Assembly: GCA_003169835.1 (NCBI GenBank) | Contig: PNAI01000027.1 | Span: 83,241 to 147,240 of the forward strand | Source of the DNA: Hyphomicrobiales bacterium | GTDB lineage: Bacteria; Pseudomonadota; Alphaproteobacteria; Rhizobiales; Xanthobacteraceae | Direction of reading: 5' to 3' | DNA: 64,000 nt | Part shown: piece by piece, positions 27,556-35,943 of the stretch | How the letters are laid out: every line of letters begins with the position of its first letter | How positions within the stretch are numbered: position 1 is the stretch's first letter | Translations under genes and position numbers: made by a program | Notes under the pieces: generated by a model | Seen by the model: only the letters and a program-made list of their open reading frames with translations | What the model was told of the DNA's origin: nothing | Database searches by the model: none

Positions 27556-28161
27556 ATGTCGGAATTTGAACGCTGGGAAGCTCGGTTTTCCGCCCCGGAC
27601 TATGTGTTCGGAAAGGCTCCGAATGCGTTCCTCAAAAGTCACGCGCATCTGCTCAAACGCGGCCAGAAGGCGCTCGCGATCGCCGATGGCGAAGGCCGCA
27701 ACGGGGTATATCTTGCCGAGCAAGGCCTCGACGTCCATACGTTCGACTTTTCCCCGAAAGCAGTAGCCAAGGCCCAGGCGCTCGCGCGCGAGCGCGGCGT
27801 AAAGCTGCACACGGAACTGGCCGACCTTGCAACCTGGAACTGGCCAACCGCGAGCTTCGATGTGGTCGTTGCGATATTCTTCCAATTTGCCGACCCGCCG
27901 TTCCGCCAGCAGATCTTTTCCAACATCAAGAAGACGCTCAAAGGGGGCGGGCTTCTCCTCATCGAAGGTTACCGGCCGGAGCAGATCGGCTACAAGACCG
28001 GCGGGCCATCGCAGGTGGAGAACCTCTACACCCGCAAGCTGCTGGAAGACGAGTTCAAGGATTTTGTTTCGCTGGAGATCAAGGAATACGACAGCGTTGT
28101 CGACGAAGGCGCTGGACACAAAGGCATGTCTGCACTGATTGATCTCGTCGGTCGCAAGTGA
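27556..28161 (+). CDS. Class I SAM-dependent methyltransferase (TehB-like)
   Basis: The protein has 201 residues from the ATG at MSEFERWEAR. The SAM-binding motif I is ALAIADGEGRNGVYLAEQG (about 38-56), followed by the acidic motif HTFDFS, and SFDVVVAIFFQF as motif IV. Overall size and motif order resemble TehB and other small-molecule thio- or oxyanion methyltransferases. It lies 22 nt upstream of the VOC dioxygenase-like gene. Whether it modifies a catabolic intermediate or detoxifies something is unknown. Confidence 0.82.
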   Translation: MSEFERWEARFSAPDYVFGKAPNAFLKSHAHLLKRGQKALAIADGEGRNGVYLAEQGLDVHTFDFSPKAVAKAQALARERGVKLHTELADLATWNWPTASFDVVVAIFFQFADPPFRQQIFSNIKKTLKGGGLLLIEGYRPEQIGYKTGGPSQVENLYTRKLLEDEFKDFVSLEIKEYDSVVDEGAGHKGMSALIDLVGRK

Positions 28162-28183
28162 AAACACAGAAAGGGAGAGAGCC

Positions 28184-29080
28184 ATGATCAAGGTGCGCCG
28201 CATCGGGCACGCGACTTTCGAGACGCCGGACCTCGATAAGCAGATCGACTATTACACGCATGTGAATGGGCTGGCGCTCATCGCGCGCGAGAAAAGCCGC
28301 GCGTTCCTTGCGACCAAAACCGGCCAGCTCGTGGTGCAACTCGAGCGCGCCGATAAGCCAAGCTGCGCGAAAATTTCCTTCGAGGTCGCGCCGAACGAAG
28401 ATTTCGCCGACATGGCGCGGCGGCTCACCGCCGTAGGAATCAAGAGCGAGGTGCGCAGCGACGCCATCCCAGGTCTTCCTAAGGTGCTTTCATTCAAGGA
28501 CCCGAAAGGGACCACCCTTGAGCTCTATTCGGAATGGAGCTTCCCCGGGCGCGATTATCCGGTCGACGGCGTCGGCCCACTCAAGCTCGGCCACATTGCA
28601 TTCCAGGTACCGGACCCGCAGGCGATTACAAAATTCTATTGCGATGTGCTGGGCTTTCGCGTCTCCGATTGGATCCAGGATTTCTTTTCGTTCCTGCGCT
28701 GCGGCCCAGACCATCATTCGGTGAATTTTATTCGTGGCAAGATCGTGCGCATGCATCACATCGCTTTCGAATGCAAGGACATGTCGCATCTGCAGTCGGC
28801 CTGCGATGTGCTTGGACGAAAAAAAATCGCAATCATCTGGGGTCCGGGACGCCATGGCGCCGGCCACAACGTTTTCATCTATCATCGCGACACGGACGAC
28901 CAGATAGTCGAGTTCTATACCGAACTCGATCGCATGACCGACGAGGAGCTGGGATATTTCGATCCTCGGCCGTGGCATGTGGACCGCCCGCAGCGACCCA
29001 AGGTGTGGGATCCGGCGGCCGCAGGGTTGGTGTGGGGGCCGCCGATGACGCCCGATTTCATCCGCGGACGCGATATGTAG
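28184..29080 (+). CDS. VOC-superfamily protein, type I extradiol dioxygenase-like
   Basis: The 298-residue product has two VOC (beta-alpha-beta-beta-beta) modules: RIGHATFETPDLDKQIDYY at 6-24 and LGHIAFQVPDPQAITKFY at 135-152. Possible Fe(II) ligands match the two-His-one-Glu pattern of catechol 2,3-dioxygenases: H137, H191 or H192 (MHHIAFE) and E243 (IVEFYTE). It would cleave a catecholic ring next to the hydroxyl pair, fitting an upstream hydroxylase such as the HpaB-type enzyme. The start is set by GGGAGAG upstream of the ATG. Substrate unknown. Confidence 0.82.
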   Translation: MIKVRRIGHATFETPDLDKQIDYYTHVNGLALIAREKSRAFLATKTGQLVVQLERADKPSCAKISFEVAPNEDFADMARRLTAVGIKSEVRSDAIPGLPKVLSFKDPKGTTLELYSEWSFPGRDYPVDGVGPLKLGHIAFQVPDPQAITKFYCDVLGFRVSDWIQDFFSFLRCGPDHHSVNFIRGKIVRMHHIAFECKDMSHLQSACDVLGRKKIAIIWGPGRHGAGHNVFIYHRDTDDQIVEFYTELDRMTDEELGYFDPRPWHVDRPQRPKVWDPAAAGLVWGPPMTPDFIRGRDM

Positions 29081-29092
29081 TTGTGCGCCCGC

Positions 29093-30118
29093 CTAGCGGT
29101 GATGCCGGGCGTGGTGGTCTTCCGTCTCATTGCCAGTCGAGCGGTCGTGCGCCGCCCTCCATGCGGCGAGCATGGGAAAATCCCCATGCGCGGCTTTGAG
29201 CTGGCGTAGCGCCACCCGGACATGTGTTCGTAAAAAGCGGCCACTGGTGATTTTGACCGCGGACGGTTCATCGCCGGAGACCACGGCAGCCACCACGCGT
29301 TCCTTCAGCGCAAGGAACTTCGGATCGCCGAATGCGCGCAAGATATCTTCAAACGCTTCGTGACGCGCTTGATTGAATGGCTGGACGTTTCCCGCCGGGT
29401 CCTTGCTGGGATGCGCGGGATAAAGATGAGCGCAAGGTATCCAGCCGCCAGGGATCGGTTCGGTGGCGGAGTGGGTTCGCTTGTGGCGGAGCAGATTGGG
29501 AAGGACGTGCGTGTGCGGGCCGTCCGGACTTTTGCCATGCGCCGGCGGGATGGGCTGAAACACTTCAACTCGTCCGAGGCGGCTCACAAAGACACGATGG
29601 GGATTGGCGGCAAAGATCACCTGCATGGCCGGGCTGCCGGGTTCGAGCGCGGGCTTTCCCGTGTGCATGCGCAATTGCGCGGCCGCGCCGGGATCGGAAA
29701 TACGAACATGAAAGTCGGCTTGTGTGGCGCCAATACCGAGATCGAACAGGATCGCCGTCTTGTCTTGCTCACGCAGCGCATCGGTGTCGGGACCGACTTC
29801 GGTCAAAATGGCGCGCCGGTTCATCGCGCAGTGCTCGGCCGGCAGGCACAGTGCGACGCGGCTGCTCCAGCTTTCCTTGGTGGTGGTCTCGAATGCGAAC
29901 GGCCGCATCCCGGCCGCCGATTCTATTCGCATCCCGCCGCGTGCCGTCACAACTGCGAGGCCGGATTGGTCGCGCGAAAAAGTGGCCGGCTCGCCGGCAT
30001 CGCGCATGAACTCGGCGATCGCGCCGAACGTCCCAAGACTCCACTGCGTCCCGGCATCCGCAATGTGGCTTGCAAGAAACTCAAGCGTTTCCGTCGCAAC
30101 CGTCAAAGTTTGTCCCAT
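29093..30118 (-). CDS. Conserved hypothetical protein
   Basis: The 341-residue protein has no signal peptide, membrane helix or catalytic motif that I recognise. Two acidic/hydrophobic regions flank a His-rich centre (GPHTHVLPNLLRHKRTHS near 190-207). The C-terminus is His-rich (DHHARHHR). The start MGQTLTVATETLEFLASHI is plausible and codon use fits a real gene on this strand. It is convergent with the VOC gene and downstream of a small secreted protein gene in the same direction. I do not assign a function. Confidence 0.65.
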   Translation of the reverse strand: MGQTLTVATETLEFLASHIADAGTQWSLGTFGAIAEFMRDAGEPATFSRDQSGLAVVTARGGMRIESAAGMRPFAFETTTKESWSSRVALCLPAEHCAMNRRAILTEVGPDTDALREQDKTAILFDLGIGATQADFHVRISDPGAAAQLRMHTGKPALEPGSPAMQVIFAANPHRVFVSRLGRVEVFQPIPPAHGKSPDGPHTHVLPNLLRHKRTHSATEPIPGGWIPCAHLYPAHPSKDPAGNVQPFNQARHEAFEDILRAFGDPKFLALKERVVAAVVSGDEPSAVKITSGRFLRTHVRVALRQLKAAHGDFPMLAAWRAAHDRSTGNETEDHHARHHR

Positions 30119-30137
30119 CCGATTGAAAATTGCGGAC

Positions 30138-30470
30138 CTAGCACCGGATGATGGTCACTTGGCTTTCGCCCCCGGAGGCCGAAGGTACCGAATAGGATTT
30201 CGGTTCGCATTCGCCGCGCGTTTCGGCGACCGGCTTTTCGCTCGGCGGTGGAGCGACATCACCGGCATCCCCGTAGGGACCATACGGGTAGTATCCCGAG
30301 CCCCAAAATAAGCGATTGTTCTTGCGGTGGTGAAACACAGGAGCCGCGTGGCTTGGTGAGCGCGTGGACATGTGAGAGCCGGCTGCCTGAGCGGAAATCC
30401 CGACTGGCGCAAGCGCGCCAGCAACCCCAAACAGGGCTATGACGCCGGTCATGATCATCGGCTTGATCAT
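30138..30470 (-). CDS. Small secreted hypothetical protein
   Basis: From the ATG preceded by AAGGAG, the product has 110 residues. Residues 1 to about 27 form a signal peptide ending SAQA. The mature part is short, with an aromatic/Gly patch (GSGYYPYGPYG), a Pro-rich linker and two cysteines (GEC near 86 and the final residue) that could form a disulfide. The C-terminal GGESQVTIIRC is a pattern seen in many short rhizobial envelope proteins, but I know of no function. Confidence 0.7.
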   Translation of the reverse strand: MIKPMIMTGVIALFGVAGALAPVGISAQAAGSHMSTRSPSHAAPVFHHRKNNRLFWGSGYYPYGPYGDAGDVAPPPSEKPVAETRGECEPKSYSVPSASGGESQVTIIRC

Positions 30471-30685
30471 TGTCGGTACTCCTTGACGTCCCCGGCCCAG
30501 TTGTCTCGAGATTGATGCCGCCCTCAACCTTCAATGGCACCGGGTCCGTTGATTTATATCAGCCGCCGACCGAACTTTGCCAGAAGGAAGCCAGCGATTT
30601 TGCTGCGGCCTGCCTTCACGGTCACGTTAGCGGCGGACGATGGTACTGGCGTTTTGTTGCAGATTTTAGGTGTTCCGCACGCGCG

Positions 30686-31549
30686 TCAAAGCTTTTCTGC
30701 AAGGAAGCGCACCAGCCGCGGCGCGAGGAAGCCGGTAAAGCTTCCAGGTTCCTCGATAGGATCGTTCATCCAATAATGCGGCGCGCCCTGGAGGATGCAG
30801 GGGCGGACAAAGAAACCCGCCTGCTTGAGCGCTAACAGAAACGCGTCGGTCTGCGCGGCGCGATTGACCAGATCGTCCTCGGTTCCGCACGCGAGCAGCA
30901 CGGCGGTCTTGTTGTTGGCGGTCGTGGCATAGCTTATGGGCGAGGCCTCGAAATAGAGCCGCCGGTCGTCCAGAAGGGAGACGCCGATGAACTTCTCGAT
31001 GTTGTTCTCGCGCGGGTTCTGCAGACTATATTTCTGCCACATCTCCAGCATGTCGTAGATGCCATAGACCCCGACCAGCACCTTGACCTTGGTGCTCGCC
31101 GCGGCATGGGCATCCTGCGGGTAGCAGCCGGCGAAGGGCGGCATGCCGCCGCCAAGCGCCGCAAGCGAAGCAAGATGGGCACCGGCCGAGGCGCCGATCA
31201 GGCCTACGCGCTCCGCATCGAGCTTGAGCTCTTTGGCATTGCCGCGCACATATTGAACGCCAGCCAGCACGTCCTGGACGGCATGCGGAAAAGTCTTCTG
31301 CCCGGTCTTGGCGAAACGGTAGCTGATTGCGAACACCGCATAACCGCGGGCGGCGAGATACGGACCCCAATATTGAAATGCGCTGCGCGCGCCCTGCACC
31401 CAGCCGCCGCCGTGCACGCCGACCAGTACCGGAAACGGCCCTGCCCCCTTCGGCTGGTACAGATCGCCTTGCAGCGCAACGCCGTCATGGGTGACGTAAT
31501 GCAGAGCGGAGCGGGTTTCGACCTCTACCGATGTCTCGCGCGGATTCAT
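30686..31549 (-). CDS. Alpha/beta hydrolase (hormone-sensitive-lipase-like esterase)
   Basis: The 287-residue protein has the oxyanion motif GVHGGGW (about 43-49) and the nucleophile elbow GASAGAH (serine near 120). Acidic residues before VNRAAQ and a final catalytic histidine in GAPHYWMNDP complete the likely triad. This is the BD-FAE/esterase-lipase layout, acting on carboxylic esters. It lies 16 nt downstream of the YghU-like GST gene on the same strand, possibly one transcript. No signal peptide is visible, so it is cytosolic. Confidence 0.88.
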   Translation of the reverse strand: MNPRETSVEVETRSALHYVTHDGVALQGDLYQPKGAGPFPVLVGVHGGGWVQGARSAFQYWGPYLAARGYAVFAISYRFAKTGQKTFPHAVQDVLAGVQYVRGNAKELKLDAERVGLIGASAGAHLASLAALGGGMPPFAGCYPQDAHAAASTKVKVLVGVYGIYDMLEMWQKYSLQNPRENNIEKFIGVSLLDDRRLYFEASPISYATTANNKTAVLLACGTEDDLVNRAAQTDAFLLALKQAGFFVRPCILQGAPHYWMNDPIEEPGSFTGFLAPRLVRFLAEKL

Positions 31550-31564
31550 TGGCGGTGCAGGGAT

Positions 31565-32266
31565 TTAAGCGCGCGCGTACTTGCCGCGGCCGAAGAAGCG
31601 ATCCTTGTTGTCATCCGTGGCGCTCTCGCGGCTGGATTTGATGTCGGCCTGCTTGGCGATCATCGCTTTCACCGCCGCACGCGCGGACAACTCCTCGAAC
31701 CAGCGCTTGAAGTTCGGCATCTGGTCGATCTTGGCGCCATGCGCCGTGTGCTGGCGCGTCCAGGGAAATGTCGCCATGTCGGCAATCGAATATTCGTTGC
31801 CGCCGAGATACTTTGTCTGCCCGAGCCGCTGCTCGATCAGCTCATAGAGCCGCAGCACCTCGGTCTTGTAGCGGCTGAACGAATATTCGTTGCCGGGCTT
31901 GGGTGCGAACATATTGAAGTGCGTGAAATTACCAAACGACGGGCCGACGCCGGTGACCTGGACCATGAGCCATTGGATCACGTCGTACTTCTTCGCCATG
32001 TCCTTGGGCATGAACTTGCCGGTCTTGTCGGCGAGGTACATCAGGATCGCGCCGGACTCGAACACGGTGTAAGGCTTTCCGCCCGGGCCCTCATGATCGA
32101 CGATCACCGGAATCTTCTTGTTCGGATTTAGCTTGGCGAATTCGGACGAATGCTGCGCGCTGGCCCAGACGTCCACCGGCTTGAAGGTGTAGGGCAGCCC
32201 GCACTCTTCCAGCATGATGAAGATTTTCTGCACGTTCGGGCTGGTCAATCCATAGAAGTCGATCAT
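31565..32266 (-). CDS. Glutathione S-transferase family protein (YghU/YfcG-like)
   Basis: The product has 233 residues from the ATG at MIDFYGLTSPN; a GTG 12 nt upstream is also possible. The thioredoxin-like domain has TSPNVQKIFIMLEE in place of the catalytic Cys/Ser loop and NPNKKIPVIVD with the cis-proline, then ESGAILMYLAD. The C-terminal half has YSIADMATFPWTRQH, the strongly conserved motif of the Nu-class YghU/YfcG disulfide-bond reductases. It would use glutathione in peroxide or disulfide reduction. Confidence 0.87.
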   Translation of the reverse strand: MIDFYGLTSPNVQKIFIMLEECGLPYTFKPVDVWASAQHSSEFAKLNPNKKIPVIVDHEGPGGKPYTVFESGAILMYLADKTGKFMPKDMAKKYDVIQWLMVQVTGVGPSFGNFTHFNMFAPKPGNEYSFSRYKTEVLRLYELIEQRLGQTKYLGGNEYSIADMATFPWTRQHTAHGAKIDQMPNFKRWFEELSARAAVKAMIAKQADIKSSRESATDDNKDRFFGRGKYARA

Positions 32267-32312
32267 CGGGCTCTCCACTGCGCTTTCAATTTGTCATCCG
32301 TTGGCGTCATGC

Positions 32313-32340
32313 TCCGCGACCTTCGTCGACCGGTCGCGGA
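32313..32340. repeat. Inverted repeat in the GST/Bug divergent intergenic region
   Basis: Perfect 9-bp arms TCCGCGACC (32313-32321) and GGTCGCGGA (32332-32340) are separated by 10 nt. They lie about 185 nt upstream of the plus-strand Bug receptor gene. This may be an operator or a remnant of a dispersed palindrome; there is no T-tract. Nothing else recognisable is present in the 259-nt gap. Confidence 0.4.
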
Positions 32341-32525
32341 AACGCAAACGGCGGCTGGATTCCTAGCGTGTCCCGCGTGCTTTCGCCATCGGCTTTGTCG
32401 CATGGGCGCCAGCCGTCACTGTTGACAGGCAAGGCGTGGCCTGAAAACCTCGCGCCCGCGGACGGGATTTTGAGGCGGAGCGCGAGACGACGGCGCCGCC
32501 GCCGGAGGGTCGCGGAGGTAAGGGC

Positions 32526-33587
32526 ATGAGGCATGCATGCTCACGCGTTCTCTTTGCGGTGCTCTCTGTTGCGGTCCTGTGCGCAGGTTTGATCTGCGGT
32601 AGCGCTGGCGCGCAAGATTCTGTCGAGGCCTTCTATAAGGGCAAGCAGATCAACGTCGTCGTTGGCTCCTCGGCCGGTGGCGGCTATGACGCCTATGCGC
32701 GTCTGCTGGCGCGCCACATGGGCAATTTCATTCCCGGCAATCCGGCGATCATCGTACAGAATATGAGCGGAGCTGGAAGCAACCGCGCGGCGGGTTATGT
32801 CTATGGCGTGGCGCCGAAGGATGGCACCGTCATCGGCGCTATTTTTCCGGGCGCCGTTCTGCAGCCGCTGCTCGGCGATGCCACGGGTGCACACGATCCA
32901 AGCAAGCTCATCTATCTGGGAAGCGCCAACAGCGACCAATACGTCTGCTTCGTGCGCACCGATGCGCCGGTCAAGACATTCCAGGACGTTCTGAGCCAGG
33001 AGCTGATCGTCGGCGCCAGCAACGAGGGTGCGACGACGCGCGACCTGCCAACCGTGTTGAACAACGTGCTGGGAACCAAGTTCCGCATTGTGACGGGCTA
33101 CGCCGGCAGCCGCGAGATCACGCTCGCAATCGAGCGCAATGAGGTGCAGGGCACCTGCGGCGTCGGCTGGACGGGCATTGTCACCATCCATCCCGAATGG
33201 TTCGAACGCGGAACCGTCAAGGTGCTGGTGCAATTGGGCATCAAAGGCCACCCTGACCTCGACCGGATGAAGGTTCCGCTGGCTATCGATTTTGCCAGGA
33301 GCGCAGACGATCGGGCGGTGCTCGAACTGGTCATGAGCCAGTCGAGTTTCGGCCGGCCGTTCGTGATCCCGCCCGGTGTGCCGGCGGAGCGTGTCGCGGC
33401 TCTGCGCAAGGCCTTCCTGGCGGCCTTGCAGGACAAGAGCCTTCTGGCCGAAGGTGAAAAAATGAAGCTCGATATCGAGCCGCTTTCCGGTGAAGACCTG
33501 CAAACGCTGGTGCGACGCTTGTACGCAACACCCGTGCATATTGTCGAACGGGCCCGTCAAGCGCTAGCCGCCAAGCCACAGCGATGA
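32526..33587 (+). CDS. Tripartite tricarboxylate transporter substrate-binding protein (Bug/TctC-like)
   Basis: The 353-residue protein has a signal peptide (about 1-29, ending GSAGA). The mature region starts EAFYKGKQINVVVGSSAGGGYDAYAR, a divergent Bug-family opening, with IIVQNMSGAGSNRAAGY as the second conserved segment. It binds a carboxylate in the periplasm. Its gene is followed 75 nt later by a fused TctA-TctB permease, so this is the only complete tripartite tricarboxylate transporter in the window. The ligand cannot be read from the sequence. Confidence 0.85.
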   Translation: MRHACSRVLFAVLSVAVLCAGLICGSAGAQDSVEAFYKGKQINVVVGSSAGGGYDAYARLLARHMGNFIPGNPAIIVQNMSGAGSNRAAGYVYGVAPKDGTVIGAIFPGAVLQPLLGDATGAHDPSKLIYLGSANSDQYVCFVRTDAPVKTFQDVLSQELIVGASNEGATTRDLPTVLNNVLGTKFRIVTGYAGSREITLAIERNEVQGTCGVGWTGIVTIHPEWFERGTVKVLVQLGIKGHPDLDRMKVPLAIDFARSADDRAVLELVMSQSSFGRPFVIPPGVPAERVAALRKAFLAALQDKSLLAEGEKMKLDIEPLSGEDLQTLVRRLYATPVHIVERARQALAAKPQR

Positions 33588-33662
33588 TAATCGATCTAGC
33601 CACATCCGGTGCGCCATCGACCCTCAGGGTCATGTTCAATTTCTTGGGAAAGTGAGTGGGGA

Positions 33663-35834
33663 ATGGAGGGGATCGGCGCAGACGCTGCGTTCATGGCCGC
33701 GGCCGCGAGCAAAGCTTTTCTGGCGTTGATCGAACCGCACCGCCTGATGTTCCTTATGCTCGGCTGCATCATGGGCCTGGTGCTTGGGATCGTTCCGGGG
33801 ATCGGCGGCCTCACTGGCACGGCCATGCTGCTGCCGTTCACCTTCGCCATGGACCCCTATTCCGCGTTTGCGCTGCTGCTCGGGCTTGGCGCAACGACCT
33901 CGACCGGTGATCCGATCCCGGCGATCCTATTCGGCGTGCCCGGAGGTGCCGCCTCCGCAGCCACTGTGCTTGACGGCTTCCCCATGGCCAAGAAGGGCGA
34001 GGCTGGGCGGGCGCTGAGCGCCGCCTATATGTCATCGCTCATGGGCGGCGTATTCGGCGCGATGCTGCTCGCGATCTCGATTCCGATCCTGCGCCCGGTG
34101 ATGCTCTATCTCGGATCCCCGGAGCTGCTCGCGTTCTCGGTGCTCGGCATTTCAATGGTGGCGGTGTTGTCGGGGAGCGCACCATTGCGCGGCGTTGCCG
34201 CAGGTTGCCTTGGCATCATGATCGCGATGATCGGATCGGACCCGCAGACCGGAACGCTGCGCTGGACCTTCGACAGTCTCTATCTTTGGGATGGATTGCC
34301 GCTTACGCCGATTCTGCTCGGTCTGTTCGCGCTGCCGGAGCTGTGCGACCTGCTGATCGCGCGCGTTGCGATCGCCGCGGGCTTCGAGAAGGCCGACATC
34401 TACAAAGGTCAATGGCAAGGCGTGAAGGATTGCTTCGATAACTGGTGGCTGATTTTGCGCTGCTCGTGGATCGGCGGGGGCATCGGCTCGATCCCTGGAA
34501 TTAGCGCGTCGGTCGTCGACTGGCTTGCCTACGGTCATGCGCTCAAGACCGAGAAGGGCGCACACCTGACGTTCGGCAAGGGCGATGTGCGCGGCGTGAT
34601 CGCATCGGAGAGTTCCAACAATGCCAAGGAAGGCGGCGCGCTGGTGCCGACGATTGCCTTCGGCGTTCCCGGCAGCGCGACCATGGCGATCCTGCTCGGT
34701 GCGTTCCTGATCCACGGGCTGGTGCCTGGCCCGGACATGCTGCACAAGAATCTCGACATCACCTACGCCATGGTCTGGTCGATCGCGCTCGCCAACATCC
34801 TGGGCGCCGGCCTGTGCTACGCATTCAGCCCGCAATTCGCCAAGCTCGCGACACTGCGCTACACGCTGATCCTTCCGGCGGTTCTTGGCATCGTTTACAT
34901 CGGCGCGTTTGAGGCCTCGCGGCAATGGGGCGATCTGTACGCGCTGCTGTTCTTTGGCGTGGTCGGATGGCTGATGAAGCAATTTAAATGGCCGCGGCCG
35001 CCGCTCGTGCTCGGGCTGGTGCTGGGTGACACGATTGAACGTTACCTGTTCATTTCACTTGAACGGTACGGCCCCGATCTATTCTTGCCCTGGCGATGGC
35101 TTGCGTCTTGGGACTCCTTCACGTTTCATCTATCACCATGGCGATGGTTTACGTCTGAGGCGCAGATCTACCATCCGGTAATGAAAATTATTTTGATCAT
35201 GGCCGTCGTCGGTTTGCTTCGGCCTTTCCTCGCCGACATCAAACGGCAGGGCGGCATCAGTAAGTTGCTGACAAGCTTTCAGATGCCGACGTTTCATCCG
35301 GCGCAATTGTTCACGATGTTCTTCATCGTGGTGATGGGAGCCTTGGTGATTGCGGCGCTGCCCTGGCACTTCAGCGCCAAGATCGTTCCGCTGGTGGTGG
35401 GCGGCATTGGGATATTCGTCGCTGTATCGAGCCTGTTCAACGACATGTGCCGCAAGCCTTCGGCCGTCGTGAATGAGAGCCTTGGCGACAAGGCGCAGCA
35501 AGAAGTCGGCGAGAAGATCCACATGGATTTGACCTCCGACACCGGGCATCTGCCGGTGCGTACCATCGTGCAGCGGGCCGCGATATTCTTCGGCTATCTG
35601 CTGGCGTTCATGGCTACGATGGTGGTGATCGGGCTGATTCCGACGGTCGTGGTGCTCGTCATCGTCTTCATGCGGCTCGAAGGAAACGAACGCTGGTCGT
35701 TGGTCATTCCCTATGCGGCGTGCCTGGTGGTCGGAATCTACATCGCCTTCGACTATTTCATGGCGGTGCCCTGGCCGCAGTCATTGATCGGCCAGGTGTT
35801 TCCGGCGCTGAGAATCATCCCTTCGGTACATTAG
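33663..35834 (+). CDS. Tripartite tricarboxylate transporter permease, TctA fused to a TctB-like domain
   Basis: The product has 723 residues against about 500 for TctA alone. Residues 1 to about 500 are TctA: GLVLGIVPGIGGLTGTAMLLP, GATTSTGDPIPAILFGVPG and ESSNNAKEGGALVPTIAFGVPG are the family's paired signature repeats. After a Lys-rich loop (near 540) and a further linker, the last 180 residues hold about four to five hydrophobic helices, the size and topology of TctB. The start ATG is preceded by GTGGGGA; a longer frame exists but begins in non-coding-looking sequence. It works with the receptor gene upstream. Confidence 0.87.
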   Translation: MEGIGADAAFMAAAASKAFLALIEPHRLMFLMLGCIMGLVLGIVPGIGGLTGTAMLLPFTFAMDPYSAFALLLGLGATTSTGDPIPAILFGVPGGAASAATVLDGFPMAKKGEAGRALSAAYMSSLMGGVFGAMLLAISIPILRPVMLYLGSPELLAFSVLGISMVAVLSGSAPLRGVAAGCLGIMIAMIGSDPQTGTLRWTFDSLYLWDGLPLTPILLGLFALPELCDLLIARVAIAAGFEKADIYKGQWQGVKDCFDNWWLILRCSWIGGGIGSIPGISASVVDWLAYGHALKTEKGAHLTFGKGDVRGVIASESSNNAKEGGALVPTIAFGVPGSATMAILLGAFLIHGLVPGPDMLHKNLDITYAMVWSIALANILGAGLCYAFSPQFAKLATLRYTLILPAVLGIVYIGAFEASRQWGDLYALLFFGVVGWLMKQFKWPRPPLVLGLVLGDTIERYLFISLERYGPDLFLPWRWLASWDSFTFHLSPWRWFTSEAQIYHPVMKIILIMAVVGLLRPFLADIKRQGGISKLLTSFQMPTFHPAQLFTMFFIVVMGALVIAALPWHFSAKIVPLVVGGIGIFVAVSSLFNDMCRKPSAVVNESLGDKAQQEVGEKIHMDLTSDTGHLPVRTIVQRAAIFFGYLLAFMATMVVIGLIPTVVVLVIVFMRLEGNERWSLVIPYAACLVVGIYIAFDYFMAVPWPQSLIGQVFPALRIIPSVH

Positions 35835-35901
35835 CAAGCCGACCGGGGCCGGATAGAACCGGAGCGCGGCCGCAGAAGTCATCTTTGCCGCGTGGAAAAA
35901 G

Positions 35902-35928
35902 AAAAGGCGCCAATATCTGGCGCCTTTT
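35902..35928 (-). terminator. Rho-independent terminator of pstS (possibly bidirectional)
   Basis: Perfect 11-bp stem AAAAGGCGCCA (35902-35912) and TGGCGCCTTTT (35918-35928) with a 5-nt loop. On the minus strand it is followed by TTTTCTTTTT, 16 nt past the pstS stop. On the plus strand the four T residues at the end could also stop transcripts leaving tctAB. It is the clearest terminator in the window and shows that pstS is not followed by pstCAB here. Confidence 0.9.
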
Positions 35929-35943
35929 CCGAACGCAACATCG

